Below, piece after piece: positions 1-11,406 of a DNA stretch of 64,000 nt (within the stretch, counting starts at the first letter, position 1; every line of letters begins with the position of its first letter). This stretch comes from an uncultured bacterium (lineage in GTDB: Bacteria; Patescibacteriota; Gracilibacteria; Absconditabacterales; Absconditicoccaceae). The stretch covers positions 117,873 through 181,872 of the forward strand of contig CAMJSB010000002.1 of NCBI GenBank assembly GCA_946408385.1. The letters are read 5' to 3'. The position numbers and the translations under genes are program-made. Under the pieces are notes generated by a model. The model saw nothing but the letters and a program-made list of their open reading frames with translations, ran no database searches and was not told the origin of the DNA.

Positions 1-213
1 TTTAAAAAAGATAATATACTTGTTACACCCTATGAATATAATAAATTCTTTGAAATAGAAACAGGTTTACAGCTTTCTGATACAGAATATTGGACAGATT
101 TAGAAACTTTTTCTAAAATATCTTGATTAAAAGAAGCAAATTCTGATTATGTAAATTGAGAATTATGAATATTTATGTTTGATCCATATACAAAGTTTTA
201 TACAAAAAAATAA
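1..213 (+). CDS. C-terminal part of an unrecognised protein (5' truncated)
   Basis: Open from the first base of the window to a TAA, 70 codons, read with UGA as Gly (three in-frame UGA). The tail is polar and aromatic (ending ...DPYTKFYTKK) with no motif I recognise. It stops 3 nt before the start of the next gene, so the two are probably co-transcribed. The true start and the family lie outside the window. Confidence 0.6.
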
Positions 214-216
214 ACC

Positions 217-1416
217 ATGAAAAAATTTTGACTTTTAACTACTTTATTAGCTTTTACTTTTTGTATTACTTTTGTAGGAGCTTGATATTTGGAAGAATAT
301 CCAGAATCATATACATGGGCATATAAAAATTGAATAACGACCATGAATACAATGGATAAAGCTAATATGTATGGAGAAATAACAAGAATAGAACTTTCAA
401 AAATGATAAGTAATTATGCGATAAATATATTAAAGAAAAAACCAGATACTTCCAAAAAATGTGAATTTAGTGATGTTTCTGATAAATTAAATATACAATA
501 TGATTCGTGAGTTATGAATTCTTGTCAATTATGATTAATGTGACAATGAATTACTAAATTTAGGCCGTATGATAAGGTAACAAGAGCAGAATTTTGAACT
601 ATATTATCCAGATTATTATGGTGAGATAAATATAATTGATGAAATCCATATTATAAAAAACATGTAAATCAATTGAATATAAGATGAATTATGACAAATA
701 TTTATGGTTTAACATGAAATGAATCAAGGGGTAATGTAATGGTTATGTTGAAAAGAAGTGAAACTTTATGAAATTTAAAAATTCCAAGTTTTGAAGAATT
801 GGATCATGCTGCTTTTAAATGTGAAGTGTGTTATCTTGATGGATGTGATTATGAAGATATTGATAAAAAATGATTTATAATACCATATAAAGATGGATAT
901 ATTTGATACGATTGGAGTGATAATATGGGTGATGCACGGTTACAAATAACCTATAGAAAATTAGATGATCCTTGTGATATTACTTATTCAACGGATGTGT
1001 TTCATTATAATTATGATAATATTAAAACAGCTGGTTGTGTTCTTGATTATTCATATTCTAGCAAAAAAGTTGAAAGTTTTATTTCTAAAGAAGAAGATCC
1101 ATGGAAATGTATGGATGATGCAGAAAAATATTTCTATAATTTAATTGTATGATGAGAAAAAGATGAAATTTTTACTCTTTGGATGACTTCTTTTAAAAAA
1201 GATATAGCTAATAAATCTTTTGCCAGAGATTGGCGTTCAGAAATTTATGAATGTAAGGAAAATCATAGATGAGAAGAATATAAAGGTGTTGATATAACGA
1301 GTTTTATGACTGAAACTACTTTTGATGCAGAAGGATATGAAGAAGCGATAAAAGACTATGATATTAAAGATGCCGAGATTTGATATTCTTGTATAAAAGA
1401 AATTTTAAAAAGTTAA
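217..1416 (+). CDS. Secreted SLH-domain surface protein
   Basis: 399 aa with UGA as Gly. A hydrophobic signal peptide (MKKFG..., about residues 1-22) precedes an S-layer-homology region at about residues 25-190. It shows the landmarks shared with three other proteins here: AYKNGITTM, ITRIELSKM, KPDTSKKCEFSDV, CQLGLMGQGIT.FRPYD and VTRAEFGTILSRLLWG. SLH domains bind secondary cell-wall polymers and anchor proteins to the surface. The rest, about residues 200-399, is Cys- and Asp-rich and unrecognised. It is followed after 9 nt by a prepilin peptidase gene. The start ATG is 3 nt after the previous stop; there is no SD motif. The standard code would keep only one internal 75-codon piece. Confidence 0.8.
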
Positions 1417-1425
1417 AATAAGATT

Positions 1426-2358
1426 ATGTACACGCTAATAATTATTTCATTAATTTTCTTTGGATTAGTGTTTGGATCATTTGGTTCAGTAATTTTTTAT
1501 CGTTTATGAGAATGGCCAACCAAAGAGACTTGGAAATGATTTTTAGTTTGACGTTCAGAGTGTCCAAAATGTCATCATCAACTCAAAGTTAGAAATTTAG
1601 TTCCTATTTTTTCATGGCTTTTTCAGTGATGAAAATGTGAATATTGTAAAGCTCCTATTTCACGATTTTATCCATTTTTGGAAATTACGACAGTTTTGAT
1701 ATTTTTATGTGTATTTTTTACCTGTTCAAATAATTGAATTCCAGGTTATAATATTTGATTATTAGAATGATATATTTTCACAATTTTTATAACAATTTCG
1801 GCTCGGTTATTGTGGATAATTTTTCTTTATGATATTAAAACTTACGAATTACATATTACAGCAACTATATTTTTAGCGATAATTACACTATTTTTTACAC
1901 TGTTTTTTTGAACTAATAGATTAGAAATATTAATTTGAATATGAATTTTTGCTTTAATATTTTTTATTATATACTATTTATGAATATTTATAGCCACATT
2001 AAAATTTAAAGAAAAATCTGAATGATTTTGATTATGAGATGTAATTATAGCTCCGATTTTATGAGCACGATTAACTTTTTTTCTACAACCTAATTGAATA
2101 TTTGATTGGAATTATTTAATTTGTTTTTTTATTATTTTAAGTTGAATTATAGGTTTATTTTATTTTTTATTAAACTCTATAATCAGAAAAATTATTAAAA
2201 TAAAAAAATGAAAAAAATATGAATCTATTTGGGTAACATGAATTCCATATCTTCCATCAATGATTACAGCAACTATTATAGAAATTGTATTTTGGAATTA
2301 TTTAATTTATCGAGGAAATTTATTCTGAGATTGGTTTACAAATTTAATTTTTTTCTAA
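1426..2358 (+). CDS. pilD: Prepilin peptidase / N-methyltransferase (type IV pilin processing)
   Basis: 310 aa polytopic membrane protein. An N-terminal hydrophobic segment leads into a cytoplasmic zinc-binding loop with two CxxC pairs (Cys46/49 and Cys71/74), as in bifunctional PilD enzymes. The two catalytic aspartates of A24 peptidases are visible: Asp136 in LYDIKTYEL and Asp205 in the GLGDV motif, where both glycines are UGA. It should cleave and methylate type IV prepilins at the inner membrane. A pilin-like domain occurs in the protein at 42153, though far away. The next gene starts 6 nt downstream. Family assignment is firm; the substrate is inference. Confidence 0.9.
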
Positions 2359-2364
2359 ACATTA

Positions 2365-3345
2365 ATGACTGATATCGACGAATTAACCTGAGCAGAAAAT
2401 ATAAAAAATTATAGAGAATTTTCTACAAAATCAAAAATCAGACTTATAGTTTTTGTAATATTATGATTAATTAGTTATTTAGTTTGCACAATATCGTTAT
2501 TTTTTGGAAAGTGATTTATAATTCCAGCAATAAGCTTTATATTATTGTTTTTATTAATTTATTTTATAGCTTTAGACTGTTATAAAATAAAATTTCGTTA
2601 TGTATTATTAATTTTATTCTGAATATTTTTATTTGAAACTATAAGTTTTATTATATTGCTTTGATTTTCACGATATTTAGTGGTTGAATTAATATTATTT
2701 AATGTAGCTATTTGAACATTATTATTCTTATTATGCTGGCAATTAAATCATCGTACATGATTTTCACCTTTTTCTTATTTTACTGAATGATGATTTTTTA
2801 TAGTTAGTCTGTTAACTATATTTTTCTGTGTTTTTATGATGTGAAAGTATACTCAAATTCCATTCACTTGCGAAGATATTGAAGAATTTCCAAGTAAAAT
2901 AGCAGAAACAACTACAAATCCATTAAAAAAAACACGAAATAATATTGTTTCATTATTTAAGGAAGATGAAGAAGAAACTTTAAATATGCCAGAATTTTAT
3001 GAATTATGAAATCCTTTATCTAAATCTACAGATTTAGCTAGTGCTGATGCTGTTGAATGATTTTTTGTAGATTTGAGAAATACTATAGAAGATCAAACAG
3101 TTGGAATAACAAAAAAAGTTTCTAAATCTACATGTAATCAGTATATCAAAATTTTACAAAAAACTCAAAAAAGCTGATGAATTCAGATTGCAGGAATAGT
3201 GGTTGGATATTTATTATTAGTTTGAGTTTTTAAAATTTTACTTTGGGTAGTTAGTATTTTCTGATTTGTATTGTTTATTATTTTGCGTATATTTGGTGTA
3301 TATAAATATGAAAAAAGAATGGTAGAAAAGGAAGTTATTGTTTAA
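2365..3345 (+). CDS. Membrane protein of unknown function
   Basis: 326 aa. Several hydrophobic helices fill about residues 25-165. A soluble acidic stretch follows (about 180-260, FKEDEEETLNMPEF), then one or two helices near residues 275-310. I recognise no family. It sits between the prepilin peptidase (6 nt upstream) and a lipoprotein (17 nt downstream), so an envelope or pilus-related role is possible but not shown. Confidence 0.7.
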
Positions 3346-3362
3346 TTATTATAATAAAAAAT

Positions 3363-4766
3363 ATGAAAAAAATCTGATTTTTAATGTCTTTTTTAACTTG
3401 CAGTTTATTACTAACTTGATGCCAAAATTATAATAATTTGACTACATATGATGAGCAAACTGCATGATGTGAAAAATGGATTTTATCTCATTGAGTTGAA
3501 AAAGCTGATTTTGAGCGAAAATGAAGTGAAAAAATCTGAGATATAATTGTAGTCACATGAATTCAATATGGTTATGATTGACTAGCAAATCAAGAAGTTA
3601 GCTGTGAATTTAATGAAGACGGGAAATTATTGTGAATAAAAAGTTCAAATCTTAGAAATTATGAAACCAATAATTCATGAAATGTTATAAATATGTGAGA
3701 AAATATTGTTCCATGATGATATCTTTATAGAAATTTAGATTTGGATAATGAAGAAGATAAACTGGAATATGAAGCTCTACAAAACGATAGAAATATGATT
3801 TTGAAATATCAGACAGATACTTCAGCAGCTGTAAATAAATTTATAGATGTAATTCATGATGATTTATTGGATTATTGCCAAGAATATTGAACAGGATATG
3901 AAACTATGAAATGAACAATGTATGAGAGAGATGTCTGTATGGATAATTATATCAAAGATTTGTATGAAAAACTTAGACTTAATTTAATTCTACCACAAAA
4001 AGATTATTCATGAGATGATCCAGTTCTGATTTCTTATTATAATGATTTAAGATGAGACCATCCATTCGTTCGTTATTTTGTAGATTTATATACAGAAATT
4101 GTAGATTGAGTTTGAGATTATTGACCATTACCAGAATATCCTAACATTTGACCAATTATTCAATTTGAAAATTGAGACTATTGAGGTGATGAAGAAAAAT
4201 GAAGCGAACTTGCTGAAAAATATTGAACAGGATTTTATACATACTGAAGGTGAAATGTTGAAATTGATTGAATAGAAGAAACATTAGAAGTTATTATAAG
4301 TATAGAGTCATGAATAGTTATAAACTGACAAATGTTAGATCGAATTCAGTCTGAATATTGATACAAATTGCCAATATATAAAGATGATATTGCACATTGA
4401 ACTTCTCCAATGGATTGACCATTTGTACTTCATGTAAAAGATAAGTATGATAGAGATTTTATTTATCAAATTTTTTGAGATTGAGCTTGATCAGGAGAAT
4501 TTTTGCTTATGATTTGGATGCTAGAAAATTGAAAACGAATTCCTGTGTGATGGTGCGGAAATTATTGATATGTATTATTTCCAAGATATCCATTATTGTT
4601 TGGATATAATCAGCAGTCATGAGTATGTGAAAAATGGAAAAGGTTTGATCCATTAACAATTTTTACACATGAGGAAAATCTAAATGGATGAAATATTAAG
4701 TGGTCAGTAGATAACTTTATATTCTTTCTCAGATCTCTAGAAAGTATTAGAGTTTTAAATAAATAG
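3363..4766 (+). CDS. Lipoprotein, unknown function
   Basis: 467 aa. The N-terminus MKKIGFLMSFLTCSLLLTGC is a type II signal peptide; the lipobox glycine before Cys20 is a UGA codon, good evidence for the recoding. The mature part is rich in acidic and aromatic residues and contains W/Y/G-rich segments but no family I recognise. It closes a four-gene forward run and faces a convergent HAD gene whose stop lies 8 nt away, with no clear terminator between them. Confidence 0.75.
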
Positions 4767-4774
4767 TTAAATAT

Positions 4775-5410
4775 TTATAAAATTTCTTTCAAATCAGCTA
4801 AAGTAGAAATCTGAATAAAATCTATTCATTTTTTGTGTACTTGTTTGATTCATTCTTCACTTCTATTTAAATGAATTGGAGCAATTCATACATTATTTGA
4901 TCAGATTACATCAGCTTTTAAACTGTCTCAAATCATAATTATATCTTTGAAATCTACTCAAGAAAGTGATTTTAGGTATTCATAGATTTTTGGATCAGGT
5001 TTTATTGCTCATACATCGAAAGATAAAACTTCATAATCAAAATTTCATTCAGGAATCAATTTATGTAAAGGCTGAGCATAATCTTTTCATAAATTAGAAA
5101 CAACAGCAGTTTGATATCATTTAGATTTGATATAATTCAGAGCCTCTAATGTCTCTGGAAATAGAAAAGTTGACTGAATATCTTGCCTTATTTTTCCAAT
5201 AAAATCATCAGTTAGTTCAATTTTTAATCATTCATTTTCTATTTTTCATTCTTGAATATCCTTTAAAGTTACTGGATTATTCATAAAAATTTCTTTTAAA
5301 TCTTTAGACATATTAATATTATCAAAATCGTGGTCTATACAAGTTCAGTATAAATCAAAAGCAATCAGTTTTTTATCTTGATATTTGCTTAAATCTAATT
5401 GTTTGTTCAT
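4775..5410 (-). CDS. HAD-superfamily hydrolase (phosphatase-like)
   Basis: 211 aa. HAD motif I is AFDLYGTCID (Asp19 nucleophile; the motif Gly is UGA). Motif II is near VVSNLGK, motif III is the Lys in AIKPDPKIYEYL, and motif IV is IMIGDSLKADVIGSNNVG. The layout with a small helical cap fits subfamily IA (phosphoglycolate phosphatase or YjjG-like nucleotidase). The substrate cannot be told. It follows the rlmD-like gene on the same strand with an 8-nt gap, so they are probably one transcript. Confidence 0.85.
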
Positions 5411-5418
5411 TTTATATT

Positions 5419-7077
5419 TTACTCTAAAACACAAATATTCTCAATATGATGAGTGTGGGGGAACATGTCCACTGGTTGGACTTCCTTTGCACTAAATCAC
5501 TGCTCATTTACTAGCATTTCAATATCTCTCGCCATAGTTACAGGATTACATGAAATGTAGAGAAGTTTGAATTTATATTCTTTCTTTAATTTTCCAATCC
5601 ATTCAATCACATTTGGATGTAATCATTCACGTGGAGGATCTACCACTACCACTCCGATATTTTTGATTTTTTCTTCTAATTCTGGAAATTTATTCAAAAC
5701 TTTTTCACAAGGTGAAGCTACAAAGAAACTTTGATTTTCTAGTCAGTTTATACTTGCATTTACATTTGCATCTCTGATAGCATCTTCCACAATTTCGATT
5801 CCAATTAATTCTGAATCTTTATTTTTTCCGTTATTTTGCTTCAAAAGTGAAAGTCAGATACTTCCAGCTCAGCAGTATAAATCCAATAAATTTCACTCGA
5901 TATTTCCTAGCATATTGAATGCAGTTCAGAATAATTTTTCTGCTCATAAAGTATTAGTTTGAAAGAAAGAAAAAGGAGAAATTCTGAATGTTAATTTAGT
6001 TTCATTATTCACATCAGGTTCAGATTTTTCATTCTCTGAATCAATAATTTCATCTTTATTTTTTTTACTTTGCACAAAATTTAGCTGTTCATGAATATAT
6101 CCATCTCACCAGAAAACTTTAGTTTCAGATTGGTCATTTTTTACTGTATCTGAAAGTCATTCATTATATGTGATGACAAATGTTGTCACATTTTTTTTCA
6201 AAAATTCATTAGCTTTAAAATCTTCCATCAGCTGTTCCCAAAGTTTAGTCTGTTCTGCATCTAAATTTCCAAATGAGATGGAAAGATTTACCATTAATTG
6301 CTCAGTATGGATTCATTCACGAATCACTAAATGACGAAAAAATCATTGATGAGTTTTCTGGTCAAAAACTGGTAATCATGAATTGAAACACAAAGTTTTT
6401 ATAGTTTCATAAATCTGATTCATTTTTTGGGATATTAATCCACAACTATCTACATTTACGATTTTTGCAAATTCTCATTGTTTGTGAAATCCGCAACATT
6501 GATTGGCATCTATATCATATTTATGAATTCATTCTTTCAAAATTTCTTCTTCAGATTTTCATTCTTTTATTCATTTACGAAATTCTGGATTTTGCTGTTT
6601 ATAAACTCCAAAACTAAACTCGATTTTATTTCTATATCATTTATCTAATGGCGACGGAATAATTGGCAAAATCTGGATTCTTTTTCATTTCTCTTCCAAA
6701 TTTTTATTCAGCTTTTTGAATGCATCTTCTACGAGTTGTTGTTTAATTCATAATTGAGTTTGATAACTCATCATCTGCCATTTACATCATCCACAACCTA
6801 TTCTTTCTGTTCAAGCATTAGCTTCACTGATTCATTTTGGAATGAAAAAATGAGGACAAAAAATTTCTCCATCGGCCATTTTTTCATCATATTTTTTGGT
6901 CTCCACTATATGTGCTTCGATATAATCTTTTCTCCTCTTTACTACTGTCACATCTACCGTACTTCCAGGCAAAGCTCATCATTTTATCAAAACTTTTTTT
7001 CCATCAGAAAGCGATGAAATTCAGATTCATCCATGTCAGAGTTTATAGACTTTCAGATTTTTTAGAATTGATTTCAT
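5419..7077 (-). CDS. rlmD: 23S rRNA (uracil-5-)-methyltransferase, RlmD/TrmA family
   Basis: 552 aa. The N-terminus carries a TRAM-like segment (HGGIGISSLSDGKKVLIKG, ...ALPGSTVDVTVVKRRKD). It is followed by the Fe-S cysteine cluster (CPHFF..., then GCGGCKWQ), the SAM site (LLDLYCGAGSIG) and the catalytic region VVVDPPREGLHP, with the nucleophile in LYISCNPVTMARD. The C-terminus VQPVDMFPHTHHIE is typical of RumA/RlmD. It methylates a uracil C5 in 23S rRNA (U1939-type) or, in TrmA-like members, tRNA U54. I prefer RlmD because of the Fe-S cluster. The ATG chosen gives MKSILKNLKVYKLGHGG; an in-frame alternative upstream is not obvious. Promoters for this gene and the forward gene at 7218 must share the 140-bp divergent gap. 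Confidence 0.9.
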
Positions 7078-7155
7078 ATAATTTTAGTCAAAATAAATAT
7101 AATTCTGAATAAGTAAACTTTAAAGTTTTGCTTATAAAAAACAAGATTATTCCAT

Positions 7156-7183
7156 TTGCATTTATTCGATACTTTAATATAAT
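7156..7183 (+). promoter_or_regulatory. Promoter for the IleRS C-terminal fragment gene
   Basis: A TTGCAT -35 box and a TATAAT -10 box separated by 16 bp, about 35 bp before the ATG at 7218. The same architecture recurs at 30773, 39116, 41242 and 57964. Confidence 0.6.
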
Positions 7184-7217
7184 GAACTTTAGAATTTTAT
7201 TAGTTCATTAATTAGTC

Positions 7218-7835
7218 ATGCTTAACGAAAAACAGCTTATAGACAAATATTGAGAGATTATCAAAGAAGAAATCAATGTAAAAGATGTAGACATTTATCA
7301 ATCTGATAAACCAATTACGAAAATATATAAACCTTTATGAGGTCAGATTTCTGCTAAGTTTGGAAAAGATACATGACAGATTATTGCAAACTGAAAACAG
7401 TGAAATGTTCGTGAAATAGATGGTTGAATTGAAGTTTTTGATAATGCATGACACACATGGAAATTGGAAGAATCTGACTATGAAGTAGTTTATGAATGAC
7501 TTGATGGAACTGATACTACAGTTGAATGAAATACAATAGTAAAATTAGACCTAGAAATCACAGATGAACTCAAAAGAGAATGAACAGCTCGTGAAATTTC
7601 TAGATTTCTCAATCAAATGAGAAAAGATGCTGATTTTAGTGTAGATGCTAGAGTAAATATGCATTACTCTTCTGATAGTGAAGATATGAAAAATATCGTT
7701 AAAGAATTCGCAGAATTTCTAAAAGAAGAAGCTTTGATTATTAATATTTCAGAATGAAATTGCGACTGAGATACACGTTCAGATATATTTGAAAGTGAAA
7801 ATGGAAATGTAAAATTCTGACTAACTGTTGCATAG
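7218..7835 (+). CDS. Free-standing C-terminal domain of isoleucyl-tRNA synthetase
   Basis: 205 aa. It aligns by eye with the last region of type-B IleRS: an N-terminal LGGQISAKFGKDTGQII (the ..GPKFGKKMK.. region), then DLEITDELKREGTAREISRFLNQMRKDADF and SVDARVN, the classic IleRS tail. No synthetase core (HIGH, KMSKS) exists upstream; the neighbour is rlmD on the other strand. The piece has its own promoter at 7156, a proper ATG and a stop, so it looks like an expressed separate polypeptide rather than debris. It may be a split subunit, a duplicate of the IleRS tail, or a derived nucleic-acid-binding protein. The identity of the domain is fairly sure; the role is open. Confidence 0.75.
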
Positions 7836-7837
7836 CT

Positions 7838-8090
7838 TTTTGTTATTCTGAGCGATAGACAAGAATCTTAAGTGTGTTATTGAAATCCTCTGCTTGCCCA
7901 TTTTAAGGGGAAATCTCCGTAGGAGAAAGGGGTTGAGATGTAAGGTTGAGAGGTTGATAGTTATAAAATCCCTCTCGGCTTGCTTTACCATGCTTAGCGT
8001 GGCGAGTCTCCCTTTAAAAAGGGAGAACAAAAGTGATACACACAAGATTTTTATTTTGTTTCACTCCATCTGAATGACAATTTAATAGAG
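7838..8090. repeat. Interspersed repeat element (GATTCTTCG/CAGAATGAC family) with inner low-AT segment
   Basis: Outer arms TTATTCTGAGCGATAGACAA and a TTTCACTCCATCTGAATGAC-like end flank a segment with CTCCCTTTAAAAAGGGAG and CCCTCTCGGC...GCGTGGCG motifs. Similar arms recur at 21270, 23625, 26290, 27438, 28248, 29222, 29583, 30228, 37108 and 51248. It is noncoding here; it fills the gap between the IleRS-tail gene and the convergent thyA. Confidence 0.6.
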
Positions 8091-8104
8091 ATAAATATAA
8101 AAAA

Positions 8105-8139
8105 AGCCGTAGGATAGAGATTCTTCCCACGGTTTTTTT
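8105..8139. terminator. Bidirectional terminator between convergent genes
   Basis: CCGTAGG pairs with CCCACGG (one mismatch), with an A-run before and a T-run after, so it can serve both the forward gene ending at 7835 and thyA on the minus strand. Confidence 0.65.
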
Positions 8140-8152
8140 GAAATCTAAATAC

Positions 8153-9187
8153 TTAAATGGAAACAGCTCCCTTAATAGGACCATCATGCTCATACCCGAT
8201 GAGCTCGATGTCATCCCAAGTGAAATCCAGAATATTCTTCACATCTGGATTCAGTCGGATAGATGGCAAAGGATGTGGAGTGCGAGTCAACTGTTCATTC
8301 ACTTGATTGACAAGATTCAGATAGACGTGAGCATCTCCGAAAAAATGATTGAAACGGCCAGGCTTGCGACCAGTTACATGAGCCATTAAACACAGGAATA
8401 AAGCATCTTGAGCCGTATTATACGGCACACCCAAGAATGTATCACAGCTACGCTGATATAAGTTCAGATGGAGTATATCAGGCTCGTTTGCAAAGAACTG
8501 ATAGAAGCATGGACATGGAGGTAAAAGAGTCTTGTTTTCATCTGCAGGATTCCAGAGTGAAATGATGATGCGGCGATTCTCGGGCTTGTTCTTGATTTTA
8601 TCAAGAGCAAGCATGAGCTGATCTTTTCCTTGAATGAAAGGTGATGGTATTGGGCCATCAAATCCAAAGAAAAGGGCCACCTGAATATCGGAATCAAAAT
8701 CACTCAACTTGATCTCTCCAAACCGACGAAATTGATGTCCGTATGTCCTTCCAAGTTCACCCCATTTTTTGCAAAATTCATCATCATTGAGAATTTTCTC
8801 CTCAAATTTCCTTTTTGTTGATTTCCATTCATCAGTGTAGTCAGATTTTTGATCATCTTTCCACATGTTTGCCAAGATTTCAGTTTGACCTGTTTCCTCT
8901 AGCCATTTTTTGAATGGCCATTCCGTCCAGATGTGATTGTTGTGTTCCACCAAGAAGCGAATATTCGTATCTCCGCGAAGTTTCCAGATGAGTTCCTCAA
9001 ATACAGATTTGAGACTCATTTTCTTGGTAGTCAGAAGAGGAAAATTGTGAATTAATCCTTCCTCATCTTTTTGCATTTCACATGTGTAGTGATATACTGG
9101 TAAGGTGTAAGTTCCTGTTCCAGTACGATCACCAGTCTTCACACCATTATCTAAAATGGCCTGAAGCAACTCTAAATACTGTTTCAT
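8153..9187 (-). CDS. thyA: Thymidylate synthase, apparently foreign (no UGA codons)
   Basis: 344 aa. Methylates dUMP to dTMP with methylene-tetrahydrofolate. ThyA motifs: RTGTGT near the N-terminus (phosphate-binding Arg), FPLLTTKKM, the LWNPAD region, the catalytic Cys in PPCPCFYQFF, LYQRSCDTFLGVPYN, and HVYLNLVNQVNEQL with the C-terminal IELIGYEHDGPIKGAVSI. About 80 residues longer than E. coli ThyA because of an insert after residue 90, as in the longer ThyA class. All 21 glycines are GGN; none is UGA, unlike every other gene of similar size here except the S-layer gene start. Base composition is also richer in G+C. Recent transfer from a standard-code donor is the simplest reading. Confidence 0.95.
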   Translation of the reverse strand: MKQYLELLQAILDNGVKTGDRTGTGTYTLPVYHYTCEMQKDEEGLIHNFPLLTTKKMSLKSVFEELIWKLRGDTNIRFLVEHNNHIWTEWPFKKWLEETGQTEILANMWKDDQKSDYTDEWKSTKRKFEEKILNDDEFCKKWGELGRTYGHQFRRFGEIKLSDFDSDIQVALFFGFDGPIPSPFIQGKDQLMLALDKIKNKPENRRIIISLWNPADENKTLLPPCPCFYQFFANEPDILHLNLYQRSCDTFLGVPYNTAQDALFLCLMAHVTGRKPGRFNHFFGDAHVYLNLVNQVNEQLTRTPHPLPSIRLNPDVKNILDFTWDDIELIGYEHDGPIKGAVSI

Positions 9188-9357
9188 AAAATTAAAAATT
9201 TTTTTTGTTTATTGTTATATAATTGTTTTATTTTTTATTTATTGTATAAATTTTTATTAGAATGTCAATTAATACTTTATTAGATGTAATTTTTGTTGAA
9301 AAATGGTTTTGTATTGATACAATTATACGACAAGTTTTATATATGTTATATTTACTA

Positions 9358-11241
9358 ATGAAAAGTATCGTTAAATATTGAGTTTTTGGTCTGTTTTTAG
9401 CATGTTTTGGTGTGATAACTCCATATACATATGCAGATTCTGGAGATAATTCAGGAGTGGATACATGAAGTATTTCTGGATGAACTACTGGGGAGACTTG
9501 ATGAGTTGTGACTACATATACTGTAAATTTTGTGACAAATGGAGGATGAACATTGGAATCTCAAGTAATTACTGGTTGAGAAAAATTGGATACATCAGCT
9601 ATATCAGTACATAGAGATGGTTTCAGTTTTTCTGGATGGTTTATAGATAGCAGTTTTAAAACATGATTTGATATTGAAAATGATGTAGTAACATCAGATT
9701 TGACATTGTATGCAAAGTGGAGAGAACATAAGATAATAGTTCGTTATCATCCTAATTGATGAAAAGATGAAAGAACAAAGGAAAATCCAGCTAGAGATCC
9801 TTTGAGATATTCAGCAGGTTCGTGTGGATCAAACTGACGAAAAGTTAAATGATGAGCTGCTGTTTGTGAACTTTTTTATACGAAAAATGATTGGAATATA
9901 TCTACAGCAGCTCCAAATTATACAACAGATGGTGCAGCTTGGTATCTTTCAAAAAGATGATATGTGTGACATGATTATCGACTTCTTTGATGAACATGAA
10001 CGAATGCAAAAAAAGTTCCAGCATCTAAAAGATTTTCGCAGAATCGAAAAATAGCTCAAGAGGTATGAATGTTGGAAGAATTTAAAGCTTGAGATATTGA
10101 GTGGGATTTGTATGCGGATTGGACACCTGTAAATTATACTTTGACATATATATGACTTGAGGATTGTACATTTGAAAATGGAGAAAATCCAGCTACTTAT
10201 ACAGTGTTGTCATGAGATATTACATTAAACAATCCATCTAAGACATGATATACATTCCTTTGACGAAGTGGAACTGATATTGAATGATTGTCTACAAATG
10301 TAACGATAACATGAGATAGTATAGGAAATAGAGCATTTGAGACTGTTTGGCAAATTAATTCGTATACAATTACATATGATATAGACTGAAACAATAAAAT
10401 TATTGTGACATGAGATTATAATACAGGTGTTGCTCAGCCACAAGAACCTCAGAGAAATTGATACAAATTCTTATGATGGGATACAGAGATTCCAGAAAAG
10501 ATGCCAGCTGAAAATATAGTTATTACTGCAAAATGGGAAAAACTATGATACAGTGGAGCATGAAGAAGAAGTTCTAGTACAGAAAAAGATGACACTAAAG
10601 ATGACTGAAAAGATAAAACAGATGAAAACAAAAAATCTGATGATAATTCAAAATCAGATGGTACAGGAAATCAGGATAAAAATTCAAGTTCATGAACTGG
10701 TAACAATTCAGAACAATCAGATTGAAAAATAGATATGGATGATTTAATGAATGTTTATATGTGGGCTCGTGATAATTGAATTACAACATGAGAAACTTTG
10801 GAAGCTGCTTTGCCTGATGGATATATTGAGAGATGAGAAATGGCAAAATTGGTTGTAAATTTTATGAATGATGTATTATGAAGAGAAGTGCCAAAAAATA
10901 TTCCTAGTAAGTGTAGTCGATGAGATAAGGAAACAGAATGGGAATCAGCTGAAGAAAAGAAGTATGCAGAACAGTCATGTGCATTATGATTGATGTGAAT
11001 TTATATGCAGAATTTCAAACCTAATAAGTTGTTGGATAGAGCTGAATTTGGAACAATTGTGTCTAGAATATTATGGTGAGAAAAATATAATATACCTAAC
11101 GCAACAAATGATAATAAATATTATGTAAAACATCTAAATGAAGTAAAAAAGGAAAATTTGATTACACAGATAGAAAATCCAGAAACAATAAAAGAATTAA
11201 GAAAATGGATATGGATTGTGTTGAAAAAAATAAAGAAATAG
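9358..11241 (+). CDS. Secreted InlB-repeat / SLH surface protein
   Basis: 627 aa. Signal peptide MKSIVKYGVFGLFLACFG... ending near TYA. Residues about 45-400 hold several InlB-type (Listeria-Bacteroides) repeats, recognisable by FSGWFIDSSF..LTLYAKW, KLGYSG and similar pieces. A low-complexity D/K/S/N linker follows (about 400-460), then a C-terminal SLH region (WARDNGITTGE..., GEMAKLVVNFMNDVLG, CALGLMGIYMQNFKPNKLLDRAEFGTIVSRILWG). It is probably anchored to the S-layer or cell wall and exposed. An in-frame ATG 32 codons upstream (9262) exists, but the 9358 start gives a proper signal peptide. UGA codons are abundant. A terminator follows at 11258. Confidence 0.8.
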
Positions 11242-11257
11242 TATTAATTTAAAAATT

Positions 11258-11284
11258 AAGGGCTGAATAAATCAGTCCTTTTTC
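11258..11284 (+). terminator. Rho-independent terminator
   Basis: Stem AAGGGCTGA / TCAGTCCTT with a T-run, 17 bp after the SLH protein stop. Confidence 0.75.
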
Positions 11285-11324
11285 AATAAAACAAAAATTT
11301 TTATAATAAAAAATACCCAAAAAT

Positions 11325-11353
11325 TTGACAAATTAGTAGTTTTTATATATACT
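11325..11353 (+). promoter_or_regulatory. Promoter for the M15 peptidase gene
   Basis: TTGACA and TATACT boxes with a 17-bp spacer, about 120 bp before the peptidase ATG. Confidence 0.6.
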
Positions 11354-11406
11354 TTATATATAAAATAAATTTTATTGTTTATTATATAATAAAAAGGTGA
11401 AAAATT

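Noticed and set aside
8153-9187. Contaminating contig joined to the assembly
   Set aside because: The flanks continue without a break into code-25 genes and a shared terminator (8105), so transfer is simpler than a chimera, though read mapping would settle it.
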